Notes: generated by a model not told the origin, from the letters alone. A stretch of DNA of 64,000 nt from an uncultured Collinsella sp. (GCA_959026725.1 CAUFMG010000002.1:1-64000); one strand, 5' to 3'. Positions 32,001-41,040 are shown, numbered from the stretch's first letter. Numbers and translations: made by a program.

Positions 32001-33848
32001 GTCTTTACCGAGGATTCGCTCGCGCATCTCGTGAAGCCCGAGCGCCCCATCCGCGTCGTCGACCAGTGGATGTACCACAGCCGCCTGTACGCCGTCGCCC
32101 GTTTTGTGACGATGCGCAACGACCTGGACCTGATCCAGCTCAACTCCTTCGGCTGCGGTCTGGACGCCCTGACCACCGATCAGGTGCAGGAGATCCTGGA
32201 GGCCAGCGGCAAGATCTACACCGTGCTCAAGATTGACGAGGTGTCCAACCTGGGCGCCGCGCGCATCCGCATCCGCTCGCTCATGGCCGCGCTTAAGGAC
32301 CAGGAGGCCGAGCGCCTGGCCGAGGCCACGGCCGCGGGCGAGGCCTACGAGCAGGGCGATGCCGCGCCGGTGGCGCCCTCCACGGATGCCCCCGCATTCG
32401 CGAGCCGCAAGTACACGTTCGAGGCGCAGCGCGAGAGTGCTTCGACCGCGTGGCCCAAGGTCCCCTTTACCGAGCAGATGCGCGAGGAGGGCTACACCAT
32501 CCTGTGCCCGCAGATGGCGCCGATCCACTTTGACCTGGTCAAAGAGGTGTTCCGTGGTGCTGGCTACAACTTGGAGCTGCTGCCCTCGACTGACCACGAT
32601 GCCGTCGAGGCCGGCCTGCGCTACGTGAACAACGACATCTGCTATCCGTCGATCCTGGTGACGGGCCAGATTATGGAGGCCATCGAGAGCGGTCGGTACG
32701 ACCTGTCCAAGACGGCCGTGGTTATCAGCCAAACCGGCGGCGGCTGCCGTGCCACCAACTACATCGCGCTCATCCGCAAAGCCCTGCGCGAGAGCGGCCA
32801 TCCCGAGATCCCGGTGATCTCGCTTTCGGCCGTGGCGCTCGGCGAGGACAACCCCGGCTTTAAGATTACGCCGGCACTGCTCAAGCAGGCAGTCTACGCG
32901 GTGCTCTTTGGCGACGTGATGATGCAGATGCTCTACCGCTGCCGCCCGTACGAGGCCACGCCCGGTGCCGCCAACGCGCTCTACGAGGAGTACATGGCGC
33001 GCGCCCGCAAGCTGGCGCCCAAGTTCAACAGGCATAACTACACCAAGCTGTGCCGCGAGGCCATCTGCGCATTCGACACGATGCCGCTGGTGGGCGAGGG
33101 CACTAAGCCGCGCGTGGGCGTGGTCGGCGAGATCTTGGTCAAGTTCCACCCCACGGCTAACAACCATGTGGTTGACGTGATCGAGCGCGAGGGCTGCGAG
33201 GCCGTGGTGCCGGGCCTGCTCGACTTCTTCCTGTACTCCATGAGCAACGCCGAGCTACAGAAGGACGAGCTGGGAAGCTCTGCTACCACGCGCGCTGGTA
33301 TGCAGGCGCTCATCAAGCTGGTGGACTGGATGCGTACGCCGGTGGAGGAGATGCTCGAAAAGTCCAGCCGCTTTGAGGCGCCCGAGCGCATCGACACTAT
33401 GGCCGACAAGGCTCGCACGGTGCTCTCGGTGTGCAACAACATGGGCGAAGGCTGGCTGCTCACGGCCGAGATGCTCGACCTGATTGACCATGGTGCACCC
33501 AACATTATCTGCACGCAGCCCTTCGCGTGCCTGCCCAACCACGTGGTGGGTAAGGCCGTGATCAAGGAACTGCGCCGTCAGCACCCCGAGAGCAACATCG
33601 TCGCAGTGGACTACGACCCCGGCGCGTCCGAGGTCAACCAGCTCAACCGCATTAAGCTCATGATCAGCGTGGCCAAGGAAAACATGCGCGCCGGTAAGGG
33701 CTTTAAGCTCGAGAAGGTGGCGCCGCTCGCGATGGACGAGGTCACCGGCCAGATGCGTGCCCACGATGGCTGCGTGAGCTGCGGCTCGGTCGACGAGAGT
33801 GCCGTGGCGTCGGTCGCTGAGCGCCTGGGACGCGGCATTAAGAAGTAA
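29067..33848 (+). CDS. Giant acyl-CoA dehydratase activase (double BadF/BcrA ATPase plus DUF2229)
   Basis: A 1593-residue protein. After an Ala/Glu-rich helical extension (1-80) come two ASKHA ATPase domains: GIDVGSTT near 88 with NGTCAGGTGAF and SRCGVF, and GIDAGSTT near 402 with NEACSSGCGSF near 523 and SRCTVF. The conserved Cys pairs would hold a [4Fe-4S] cluster between subunits or domains. A Cys-rich link CGRCSNNC (near 685) leads to DUF2229 and a benzoyl-/2-hydroxyglutaryl-CoA dehydratase-like C-terminal half. Activases inject an ATP-driven electron into a dehydratase; here activator and dehydratase-like parts are in one chain. The real substrate is unknown. Confidence 0.85.
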   Translation: MSKLVEGIKDRMVAAAREAAPAVVDAAQKAATAAAEKVAEAVADAKNAAGETSVASEPATAAEPLAAAQAPEGAIFNPENARGNLHLGIDVGSTTVKLAVLNDDNQIVYAKYQRHHTDVRACARDLFEGAATVLPTAQMTCAITGSGGLLLSQWLDLEFVQEVIASKRAVETLIPATDVAIELGGEDAKIIYFDNGIEQRMNGTCAGGTGAFIDQMATLLHTDASGLNELAANATTIYPIASRCGVFAKTDVQPLLNEGARPEDVAASIFQAVVTQTISGLACGRPIRGNVAFLGGPLQYLSELRHRFYLTLNLDEEHRIVPQNAHLFVASGAAMAHESNKLSTFPQLIEAIDALGDTQGAEVERLDPLFATDEDFAEFKTRHDTEVVPKGKLDGYTGRVFIGIDAGSTTMKAALVGEDGQLLHTWYGNNNGDILGTAKVIMADFYNHIPAGCTIGHVTTTGYGEALLIEALKADSGEIETVAHLRGAKAFLPGVEFILDIGGQDMKCLRVKDGVIEHIMLNEACSSGCGSFIESFAVSMNMDVRAFADAAIHAKAPVDLGSRCTVFMNSRVKQAQKEGATVGDIAAGLSYSVIKNALFKVIKLRDPKEIGSQVIVQGGTFMSDATLRAFEQLTGVHAVRPDIAGCMGAYGAALLARDRAGADGTSTILSAEDIAHLTVTQKHVRCGRCSNNCQLTVNDFGGGRRFITGNRCEKGAGHKKQKTEAPNLFKKKNELLFNREVLSPDEAPRGTVGIPRALNMYENYPFWHAFFTRLGFSVQLSDQSSKKTYQAGIESMPSESVCYPAKMSHGHVMNLIDRDVDFIWMPCVRWERKEDPTAGNCYNCPIVMSYPTALALNIDEIREQNIEFLYPFVPYHDKTELKRRLYQVLAVDRVADAQAGRGRVRGPKITRSEVDAAVNAAFEADARFHEDIQTMGEEALKWVEDHGGHGIVLAGRPYHNDPEINHALPELISSFGFAVFTEDSLAHLVKPERPIRVVDQWMYHSRLYAVARFVTMRNDLDLIQLNSFGCGLDALTTDQVQEILEASGKIYTVLKIDEVSNLGAARIRIRSLMAALKDQEAERLAEATAAGEAYEQGDAAPVAPSTDAPAFASRKYTFEAQRESASTAWPKVPFTEQMREEGYTILCPQMAPIHFDLVKEVFRGAGYNLELLPSTDHDAVEAGLRYVNNDICYPSILVTGQIMEAIESGRYDLSKTAVVISQTGGGCRATNYIALIRKALRESGHPEIPVISLSAVALGEDNPGFKITPALLKQAVYAVLFGDVMMQMLYRCRPYEATPGAANALYEEYMARARKLAPKFNRHNYTKLCREAICAFDTMPLVGEGTKPRVGVVGEILVKFHPTANNHVVDVIEREGCEAVVPGLLDFFLYSMSNAELQKDELGSSATTRAGMQALIKLVDWMRTPVEEMLEKSSRFEAPERIDTMADKARTVLSVCNNMGEGWLLTAEMLDLIDHGAPNIICTQPFACLPNHVVGKAVIKELRRQHPESNIVAVDYDPGASEVNQLNRIKLMISVAKENMRAGKGFKLEKVAPLAMDEVTGQMRAHDGCVSCGSVDESAVASVAERLGRGIKK

Positions 33849-33870
33849 CTGGCCTGCTATGGGCTGGATA

Positions 33871-33915
33871 TGAGACAAACGGGTGGTGGCCGTACCGGCT
33901 ACCACCCGTTTTTGC
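33871..33915 (+). terminator. Intrinsic terminator after the giant activase
   Basis: AAACGGGTGGT pairs with ACCACCCGTTT around a short GGCC/GGCT-containing loop and is followed by TTTTT. Confidence 0.85.
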
Positions 33916-33966
33916 TTGGACATATGTTGCGTAAATCGTTTTGTTGCAGCCTTCTGTGCACTCGAA

Positions 33967-34096
33967 TTTCGGAAGTGCGGGGAAAAATGCGAACCTCCTG
34001 AGCACACCGCCTTTTTAGACTCTCGCGACCTGCGGTTTTGTTGTAAAAAAAGCCGGTCTGGTCGGCGAAACCCGATTTTTCCCCGCACTTCCGAAA
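33967..34096. repeat. Large inverted repeat (element E6)
   Basis: Perfect 22-bp arms TTTCGGAAGTGCGGGGAAAA(AT) at 33967-33988 and 34075-34096. Inner parts pair imperfectly (CACCGCCTTTTTA region with AAAAAAAGCCGGTC region), around a centre CTCTCGCGACCTGCGG. The flanking stretch 33916-34265 has no gene. Confidence 0.8.
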
Positions 34097-34265
34097 ACAG
34101 CGGTTCAGCAGCGCCAAAAAATGCCCTCAAAATCGAGAGTTAATGAACAGGTGTAGCCGTTCGCCGCAAATTACCGTCCGTTTATAGAACCCACCCCCAG
34201 CGCGCGTCCTCCTTACGGTTGAATAAATACACATCTATGGAATTACGTAAGAGAGGACTGTTCTT

Positions 34266-35225
34266 ATGAGCTACAAGACCGTTTGCGTTGCCGGCGGCGG
34301 CGTGCTGGGAAGCCAGATTGCCTTTCAGGCAGCCTACTGCGGCTTTGATGTAACGATTTGGCTGCGCAGCGAGGGCAGCATCGGCCGTACCCAGCCCAAG
34401 ATCGATCATGTGCGCGAGGAGTACATCGCTGCTATCGAGGGCATGGCGGACGGCACGGGCGAGTGGTGCGCCGGTATCGCCGATAGCGGCAAGCCCTTCG
34501 ACAAGGAGGCGGCACTCGCCGCCGTCGAGCGTGCCTACTCCACACTCAAGCTGGAGCTCGACCTCGCCAAAGCCGTGGCCGACGCCGACTTGGTCATCGA
34601 GTCCATGGCCGAGGACACCCAGGCAAAGATCGACTTCTACAAGAAGCTTGCCCCGGTTCTCCCGCAAAAGACCGTCGTCGTAACGAACTCCTCTACGCTG
34701 CTGCCGAGCACCTTTGCCAAGTACACTGGCCGCCCCGAGAAGTACCTGTCGCTGCACTTTGCCAACTCCATCTGGAAGAACAACATGACCGAGGTCATGG
34801 CGCAGGACCAAACCGACAAGCGCTACTTCGACGAGCTCGTCGACTTCGCTAACGACATTCGCATGCTTGCCCTGCCCGTCAACAAGGAAAAGAACGGCTA
34901 CCTGCTCAATTCCATGCTGGTGCCATGGCTGCTTTCGGGCCTCGACCTGTATGTCTCGGGCGTGAGCGATCCCAAGAGCATCGACCTCGCATGGACGCGT
35001 GGCACCGGCGCACCCAAAGGTCCGTTCCGCGTATTCGATACGGTTGGTATCCAGACGGCTTACAACATCGTTATGCAGTACCAGAAGGTGCCGGGCCTGG
35101 TGAGCCCGTTGCTCAAAAAGATGATGATGCCCTACAACTTTAAGGCCATGGCATCCGTCCTCAAGCAGATGCTCGACGAAGGTAAGCTGGGCGAAAGTTC
35201 GGGCGAGGGCTTCTTCAAGTACTAA
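34266..35225 (+). CDS. 3-hydroxyacyl-CoA dehydrogenase
   Basis: A 319-residue NAD-dependent enzyme oxidising or forming 3-hydroxyacyl-CoA, cytosolic. The Rossmann loop is VAGGGVLGSQIA (8-19). The catalytic His is in LHFANSIW and the Glu follows in NMTEVMAQ. The C-terminal helical domain contains TRGTGAPKGPF. Proximity to the activase may reflect acyl-CoA chemistry, but 417 bp and a terminator separate them. Confidence 0.85.
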   Translation: MSYKTVCVAGGGVLGSQIAFQAAYCGFDVTIWLRSEGSIGRTQPKIDHVREEYIAAIEGMADGTGEWCAGIADSGKPFDKEAALAAVERAYSTLKLELDLAKAVADADLVIESMAEDTQAKIDFYKKLAPVLPQKTVVVTNSSTLLPSTFAKYTGRPEKYLSLHFANSIWKNNMTEVMAQDQTDKRYFDELVDFANDIRMLALPVNKEKNGYLLNSMLVPWLLSGLDLYVSGVSDPKSIDLAWTRGTGAPKGPFRVFDTVGIQTAYNIVMQYQKVPGLVSPLLKKMMMPYNFKAMASVLKQMLDEGKLGESSGEGFFKY

Positions 35226-35306
35226 CAATGATTCCTCGGGGACGGAGGAAAACGGATCATTTTTGGTCGCCAGCAGTGAGAAGATGGACCCAGAAATAGA
35301 AAGGAG

Positions 35307-35783
35307 TGGCAATGGGCCGGCTCGGGCTTTGAGGACAAGTTACTGCAGGCCCAGGGCGATTTTTCGCTCAACGCGGGCCAGCACAGCGTGACGTATCTGC
35401 CGAGTTCCGATACGGCAACGACCAGTCGCTACCAGGTGCTGCTGTACGACAACAACTTTGGTGCGGCCGAAAGCTATCCCAAGTTCGACTGGGGCCAGCT
35501 GGGCGCCGCGGTGGTGACCGACTACAACAAGGGCACGCATTCGTTTGGGCGCATCTTTACGGTGGACGAGACGGCGCGCACCTACGAGCTCGAAGACCAG
35601 ATCGCCGTGCCGTTTTCGGGCTATGTGAGCAGTGCGCAGCACGTTGGCGATTCAAATAGCATGCTCGTGGCATCGGGCCAGGCCAAGACCTTTACCGAGT
35701 ACGACCGCTACGGTCTACCCATCGCCACCTACGAGATGGAAGCCGAGAAGTACATCTATCGCGTGTACAAGTACGACCTGTAG
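35307..35783 (+). pseudogene. 5'-truncated aryl-sulfate sulfotransferase remnant
   Basis: The frame is open from 35280 but has no credible start. From about 35307 it reads as the C-terminal part of an aryl-sulfate sulfotransferase (WAGSGFEDKLLQAQ, then QHSVTYLPSSDT and LLYDNNFGAAES). The N-terminal propeller and catalytic His region are missing, so the transferase is probably dead. AAGGAG at 35301 lies inside the remnant. It ends 15 bp from the convergent DUF389 gene. Confidence 0.7.
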
Positions 35784-35797
35784 GGCCGCGCTCTGCA

Positions 35798-36937
35798 TCA
35801 CTTCACGTCAAATTCCACGCGATCGAGCTCGGGCACATTGAGGTCGATGAGCTTGCGGGCGACGTGGCGGTCGCGTGCCCCGAGCGCCTCGCTTGTCGTC
35901 ACATGGGCGACAACCTCGCGCTCGACGATGCCCTCCTCGTCGCCTTCGGTGGCCGAGGTCTCGACAGCGACGGTGTAGTCCTTAAAGCCTGGCAGCACCG
36001 CCGCAAGCTCGCGCGTGGTTTCGGTGACGCCGTAGCCGTCCTGCACGCCGGCCTGCGCCGAGCCAATGGAACCCGCCGTCATAACGATGCAGGGGATGGC
36101 AAAGATTACCGTGCCCACGATGATGCGGCGGCGCACCTTGCGCGATAGCTCGTCGACCTCGGCATTTTCCTCGGCAGTCACAATACCGTCGCCGTTGAGG
36201 TCGCGCTTGAGCGGCACGCGCAAAAGAAGCAGAACGGCTTCGGCCGCGAGTGCGATAAAGACCACGTTGATGCCAAACTCGTAAAGCGCCGAGAGAAACA
36301 GTGACCCGCTTGCGATGGCGATGCCATAGCCCGCCGCACACAGGGGCGGCATGAGCGCGGTCGCCACGGCCACGCCGGCGATGAGCGTGGCGGGTTCCTG
36401 GTCGCGCGAGTTGCCCAGGCCACCCGCAAAGCCGCCCGCAAGTGCGACGGCAAGGTCCCACACAGTCGGTGTCGAATTGTCGATGATGGCGGCCGTGGTG
36501 GTGCCAAGGGGCGAGAGCTTAAAATACAGCGTGGACGTGATTAGACAAAAAGCCATCTGCAGCACGAGGCCGGCGACGGCCTCGACGGCAATCTCGCGGT
36601 CGAGCGTGGCGATGCCGTATGCCATGGCAAGGACCGAGCCCATGAGCGGACAGATGAGCATGGCGCCCACGATGGCAATGTCCGAGTCGATATCGAGGCC
36701 GATGCTCGCGATGAGCATGGCGATGATGAGGATGCACAGGTGAGAGCCGGTCAGCCGCGCCCCGTTTACAAAGCGCTTGCGAATCACGTGGTAGGGCGCG
36801 CGACCCTCGCGAATGTTGAATGCCTGCTTTAGAAAGCGGCTTGCGTTCTCCATGGCCTCGCTGTGGGCGGGGCGGATGCCATGGCGCCGATGATGGCGCT
36901 CGCGCAGTCGCTTGAGCTGTTGTTTATCGAGTTCCAT
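35798..36937 (-). CDS. DUF389 family membrane protein
   Basis: A 379-residue integral membrane protein with about six helices (DIAIVGAMLICPLMGS is the family hallmark) and soluble ends. An EF-hand-like DLNGDGIVTAEE lies in a loop around residue 255, suggesting Ca2+ binding. Function of the family is unknown. ATG 36937 (MELDKQQ) follows GAGG at 5-nt spacing; the GTG at 36943 would overlap that site. Confidence 0.8.
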   Translation of the reverse strand: MELDKQQLKRLRERHHRRHGIRPAHSEAMENASRFLKQAFNIREGRAPYHVIRKRFVNGARLTGSHLCILIIAMLIASIGLDIDSDIAIVGAMLICPLMGSVLAMAYGIATLDREIAVEAVAGLVLQMAFCLITSTLYFKLSPLGTTTAAIIDNSTPTVWDLAVALAGGFAGGLGNSRDQEPATLIAGVAVATALMPPLCAAGYGIAIASGSLFLSALYEFGINVVFIALAAEAVLLLLRVPLKRDLNGDGIVTAEENAEVDELSRKVRRRIIVGTVIFAIPCIVMTAGSIGSAQAGVQDGYGVTETTRELAAVLPGFKDYTVAVETSATEGDEEGIVEREVVAHVTTSEALGARDRHVARKLIDLNVPELDRVEFDVK

Positions 36938-37096
36938 GTCCACCTCGTATTGCCGCAGGAACGCGGGTGCGTTCGCAGCATGTACTCTACACCGTGGCGC
37001 CCGTGGCGGTCATCTTGACATGGAACTTAGGCGAGCAGGCAAAGGAAGACACGCCACATACGAGTACTGCCGAGGGTTTCGGCAGATACAAAAAGT

Positions 37097-37123
37097 GCGG
37101 GGCCGGATGGTCTCCGACCCCGC
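37097..37123 (-). terminator. Intrinsic terminator of the OPT transporter gene
   Basis: On the minus strand GCGGGGTCGGA pairs with TCCGGCCCCGC around a 5-nt loop and is followed by ACTTTTTG. Confidence 0.85.
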
Positions 37124-37151
37124 GCTCTGTACGGGTACGTTGTTGTTGGGT

Positions 37152-38855
37152 TTATCCCAGCAGGCTCAGGCCAACAGAGACAAACGCCAGGATAACGCCG
37201 ACGATGGACTCGCCGCCCAGCAGGCCGCTGGCAACAACCAGGCCCTGCTCCTGGAAGGCGGCATCCTTGGCGGCCTTCTCCTCGTCCGAAAGACCGGCGG
37301 CGGCGTCGCGGTGAGCGGCCCACTTGTCGTAGGCGAGCTTAACGCAGGAGCCCAGGAAAGCCGTGAGCGACATATAGAACGGCAGGTACACGCCCAGGCC
37401 GATCATCATGGCCGGAATGCCGAGCCAGTACATGACGATGCCGGCGATAAAGCCGCCTGCGAACCACGGCACGCTCGGGATGCCCGAGACCATGGTGGCG
37501 ACCACGCTTGCCTGCGCGGCAACGAAGCTCTTGTCGGGGCCAAAGGCGTCCGGACCATAGGCAGTGACGAGCGCGACCATGACGGCGGCAGCGACCAGGG
37601 CGCCCACGATGCCGCCGATGGCCTGGCCGATCCACTGCGCACGCGGGTTGGTGCCCAGCACGGCGCCGGCCTTAAAGTCGTTCATGACGTCGCCCGCAAG
37701 GCCGCACGCCACGGCCACGATGCCGGCGATGAAGAACAGCTTGACCTGCGCGAGCTGCGCGAAGGCAGCCACGATGAGCATGACGATGAGGCCAAAGATC
37801 TCCATGGGGTCGATACCCGTCTGGCCGCAGCTCTGCGCGCTCATGATGGTGGTGACAAAGGTGAACAGCGTGACGATGACGGCTGGAACGGGGCCAAGAT
37901 CGAGTACGATGGCAACGATCACGGCGATGGCGGCAGCGCCCAGGCCGATGATACCGGCGTCGAGCTTAAGGGAGCCCGAGATGAGCGACTGCTCGTCGGT
38001 GTCGGTGGAGCTGTCGGCGGCGAGGCCGCGGACGATACCGGCGACCTGCGGCAGGATGTCCTTGAGGACGACGGCGACGCCAAAGCCCATCATGAGGCCC
38101 ATACCCAGGGACTTAACAATGCCCTGTGCGGTCATAACGTCAAACAGACCGGCAGCGGTGCCGCCGACAATGATGCCAAAGTTGCCCAGCAGCGCGCCGG
38201 CAAACCAGAACGCGACGGGGGCGAAGCCCACCAAAAAGCCGATGGACAGCAACATGGGCGAGTTATAGATGGCAAAGGTCACGCCGGGGATATTGAGCGT
38301 ACACAGCATGCTGGGCACCACGCCCAGAGCGTCGCGCAGCACGCTGTAGATGCCGGCGATGGCCATGGAGCCAAAGAGCTGCTTGCCGGTCTTGCCGCCG
38401 GCCTCGGTTGCGCGCAGGGTCTGAGCTGCGGCGTTGCCGGTGGGGAACTCAAGCGCGGCGTCCACGATAAAGTGACGGTGGATGAGTGCCGTGGCCAGCA
38501 GGCCTAGGATAGTGCCGGCGAGCGCCACGATAAACATGTCGAGCCAGCTGATCTGGTCGGCATAGCCCAGCATCCAGGCGCCCGGGATGGTAAACGCCAG
38601 GCCGCCGGCGACCATGGCGCCTGCGGACATGATGGTGTGGGTGACGTTTGCCTCGTTGAGGCTGGCGTTGCCCATGAGCTTAAGGAAGAACAGCGAGATG
38701 ACGGCAGCGAAAATGATCGGCCAGGGGAGTGCGCCCATCTTGAGGGCGGTGTAGGCCGAGCTTGCCGTGATGATCACGCAGCCAAGGACGCCGATGACGA
38801 CGCCGCGCAACGTGAGTTGCCCACGCATCGAAGCGCGGTTCGAGGGATTGCTCAT
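37152..38855 (-). CDS. OPT-family oligopeptide transporter
   Basis: A 567-residue transporter with about fifteen membrane helices, of the OPT/YSL type that imports peptides or metal chelates by proton coupling. Visible family parts are ALEFPTGNAAAQTL near residue 150, SLLDAGIIGLGAAA and TNPRAQWIGQ. A charged C-terminal loop DKWAAHRDAAAGLSDEEKAA precedes the last helix. AAAGGAG before ATG. A GCGCCGT/ACGGCGC hairpin lies in its 5' leader near 38894-38914. Confidence 0.85.
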   Translation of the reverse strand: MSNPSNRASMRGQLTLRGVVIGVLGCVIITASSAYTALKMGALPWPIIFAAVISLFFLKLMGNASLNEANVTHTIMSAGAMVAGGLAFTIPGAWMLGYADQISWLDMFIVALAGTILGLLATALIHRHFIVDAALEFPTGNAAAQTLRATEAGGKTGKQLFGSMAIAGIYSVLRDALGVVPSMLCTLNIPGVTFAIYNSPMLLSIGFLVGFAPVAFWFAGALLGNFGIIVGGTAAGLFDVMTAQGIVKSLGMGLMMGFGVAVVLKDILPQVAGIVRGLAADSSTDTDEQSLISGSLKLDAGIIGLGAAAIAVIVAIVLDLGPVPAVIVTLFTFVTTIMSAQSCGQTGIDPMEIFGLIVMLIVAAFAQLAQVKLFFIAGIVAVACGLAGDVMNDFKAGAVLGTNPRAQWIGQAIGGIVGALVAAAVMVALVTAYGPDAFGPDKSFVAAQASVVATMVSGIPSVPWFAGGFIAGIVMYWLGIPAMMIGLGVYLPFYMSLTAFLGSCVKLAYDKWAAHRDAAAGLSDEEKAAKDAAFQEQGLVVASGLLGGESIVGVILAFVSVGLSLLG

Positions 38856-39046
38856 ATAGAACTCCTTTGCGTATATCCGCTTCCCCCGGGAGCGCCGTTA
38901 CGGATACGGCGCGGGAAGTCGGGTTACAAAGGCCGCCGCGTGAGCTCGCAAACGACCGCGCACCAGTATAGCCGCAAGCTAGTCATTTTGGGATGACTGG
39001 TTTAGGTAGGCGATATACTGCTGGGCAGACGAAAGGAGCGCCGACG

Positions 39047-39898
39047 ATGCTTAATGGGTGCGCATATATATTGACGGTCGACGTGGGCAACACGTTCATT
39101 CGCTTTGGCCTGTTTGCAGAGGATTCGGCCGCGGCGCAGGAATGTCCGCTTGCGACGTGCGAGATCACCACGCCATCGAGCATCACGGCGGACGAGGCGC
39201 GCATGCGTCTCGTGCAGGTCATGGCCGCACTGGCGGCCGATGCGGGCATGCCGGGCGCGCTTGTGCCCGCGGCTGCTGTGCTGAGTTGCGTGGTCCCGGC
39301 GCTCGAGCGCCCGTGGAAGGCGGCGCTTTCCCGTACCTGCACGGGGCGCGTGCTCACCGTGGGGCCGGGACTTAAGACCGGCATGCCCGTGCACTACGAT
39401 GACCCGGCCGAGATCGGTCCCGACCGCATCGCCGACGCCGTGGCTGCCCGCGCCGTCTACGGCTCGCCGTGCATTGTGATCGACCTAGGCACGACGACCA
39501 ATATCGAGGTCATCGACGCGCGCGGCACCTTTGTCGGCGGCGTTATCGCGCCAGGCCTGGCCCTCGGCGCCCGCTCGCTTTCGGCGGCAGCAGCGCGCCT
39601 GCCCCAGGTTGAGCCCTCGGCGCCGACACACGTCGTCGGTCGCAACACGCGTGAGGCCATGCGCTCGGGCGTGGTCTTGGGCGAGGTTGCCCGCATCGAC
39701 GGCATGCTCGACATGGTGCTCGCCGAGATGCGCGCGACCAAGGCCGCGGGGGAGGGCAACGTGCCCATCGTCATTACCGGCGACGATGCCGAGGCGCTTG
39801 CGGCGCTGGTCGGCCATAGCCTGACGGTCGACGATGCGCTGACGTTGCGGGGTCTCGCCGAGCTCTACCACATCAACCAAAAGCCCCGCCGCGCGTAG
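39047..39898 (+). CDS. coaX: Type III pantothenate kinase
   Basis: A 283-residue CoaX that phosphorylates pantothenate in coenzyme A synthesis. The nucleotide motifs are DVGNTFIRFG (about 11-20), GPDRIADAVAA and DLGTTTNIEVID, followed by GGVIAPGLALGARSLS. Pro replaces the common Ala in GADR and TTTN differs from the usual TATT. ATG 39047 follows GAAAGGAG. It is upstream of dCMP deaminase. Confidence 0.9.
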   Translation: MLNGCAYILTVDVGNTFIRFGLFAEDSAAAQECPLATCEITTPSSITADEARMRLVQVMAALAADAGMPGALVPAAAVLSCVVPALERPWKAALSRTCTGRVLTVGPGLKTGMPVHYDDPAEIGPDRIADAVAARAVYGSPCIVIDLGTTTNIEVIDARGTFVGGVIAPGLALGARSLSAAAARLPQVEPSAPTHVVGRNTREAMRSGVVLGEVARIDGMLDMVLAEMRATKAAGEGNVPIVITGDDAEALAALVGHSLTVDDALTLRGLAELYHINQKPRRA

Positions 39899-39981
39899 CG
39901 ATGGGGGCGATGGGACAAAAACGTCTCCACCTTCCACCTGCTACAATGGGTCAAACTATTGCGATTTCGGAGGTGTCTGCC

Positions 39982-40506
39982 ATGTCGGACGATCTTCATC
40001 AAACCGCGTCGGGCAAGCGCCGCGACGTCATTAGCTGGGATGAGTTCTTTATGAGCGTGGCCATCGCCGCGCAGCGCCGCAGTAAGGACCCCAACACGCA
40101 GGTGGGCGCGTGCATCGCCAGCACCAACCACCGCATCCTTTCGGTGGGCTACAACGGTACGCCCTCGGCGCTCAACGACGACTTTTTCCCGTGGGGCACG
40201 AGCGATGACCCGCTGCAGGACAAGCATAACTACGTAGTCCATGCCGAGGCCAACGCCGTGCTCAACTACCGCGGCTCGCTCAAAGACCTCGAGGGTTCCA
40301 CGGTCTACGTCACGCTGTTTCCGTGCCACGACTGCGCCAAGATCCTGGCGCAGGTGGGTGTGGGCGAGGTCGTCTACCTGGACAATAAGTATGCCGACAC
40401 CGATGACGGCCGTATCAGCCGCCGCATTCTCGACTCCTGCGGCATCAGCTACCGCCAGGTTATCGTCGATGTCCAGATTGGTACCGGGGGACAGGCTCAG
40501 CAGTAA
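39982..40506 (+). CDS. dCMP deaminase
   Basis: A 174-residue zinc deaminase converting dCMP to dUMP for dTTP synthesis. Zinc ligands are His and Glu in HAEANAV and the two Cys of PCHDC. ATG 39982 follows CGGAGG. A ComEB-like DNA-uptake role is also known for the family but not indicated here. Confidence 0.9.
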   Translation: MSDDLHQTASGKRRDVISWDEFFMSVAIAAQRRSKDPNTQVGACIASTNHRILSVGYNGTPSALNDDFFPWGTSDDPLQDKHNYVVHAEANAVLNYRGSLKDLEGSTVYVTLFPCHDCAKILAQVGVGEVVYLDNKYADTDDGRISRRILDSCGISYRQVIVDVQIGTGGQAQQ

Positions 40507-40677
40507 TATGCGTTGTCGCTATCTGACGACGAACGCAGCTCAAAGAGCCCCGTCCCAAATTGACTACTCGTGAAAGTCGCGTCTGCGCGCATGGACGGCT
40601 CGTGAGCGGGTACATGGCTGTAGTAACATAGCTTCTGTCCGCGGGCGTGCCCGCGTTATTGTGAGAAAGGAGCCCCT

Positions 40678-40956
40678 GTGGCTGTTAACGAAGAGCTGCT
40701 TAAGAAGGTTCTTGAAGAGATCCGCCCCAACCTGCAGGCCGACGGCGGCGATATGGAGTATGTGGGCGTCGACGACGAGGGCGTTGTCAAACTGGAGCTG
40801 CAGGGCGCCTGCGCCGGCTGCCCCATGAGCTCGCTAACTCTTTCCATGGGTATCGAGCGCATCCTGAAGGAGCATGTGCCCGGCGTTACCCGCGTTGAGC
40901 AGGTCAATGCTTCCGGCGAGGCCGAGGACCTGTACGACGAGTACGCGCCGTTCTAA
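40678..40956 (+). CDS. NifU C-terminal-domain protein
   Basis: A 92-residue scaffold-like protein with CAGC (GACAGCPMSS) that can carry a [4Fe-4S] cluster, likely delivering it to apoproteins. Starts with GTG at 40678, after AGAAAGGAG. The acidic tail ends DLYDEYAPF. Confidence 0.9.
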   Translation: MAVNEELLKKVLEEIRPNLQADGGDMEYVGVDDEGVVKLELQGACAGCPMSSLTLSMGIERILKEHVPGVTRVEQVNASGEAEDLYDEYAPF

Positions 40957-41005
40957 GATGCGAAAGCTGCGGACGGTACGCTCCGCATAGACGTTACGCC
41001 CAAAC

Positions 41006-41040
41006 ATGCGGCTGCGAGCGTAAGGCCCGCGGCCGCATTT
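41006..41040 (+). terminator. Terminator after the NifU-like gene
   Basis: ATGCGGCTGCG pairs with GCGGCCGCAT around a loop, followed by TTTGT. Confidence 0.6.

Noticed and set aside
30369..33167. 932-codon ORF on the minus strand
   Set aside because: It is exactly antisense to the giant activase. High GC with third-position bias leaves the opposite strand open; the translation is low-complexity (Gly/Ala/Val/His) with no domain.
36912..38507. 531-codon plus-strand ORF over the OPT transporter
   Set aside because: Antisense shadow with His/Asp/Gly-rich composition; the transporter reading has clear membrane helices.
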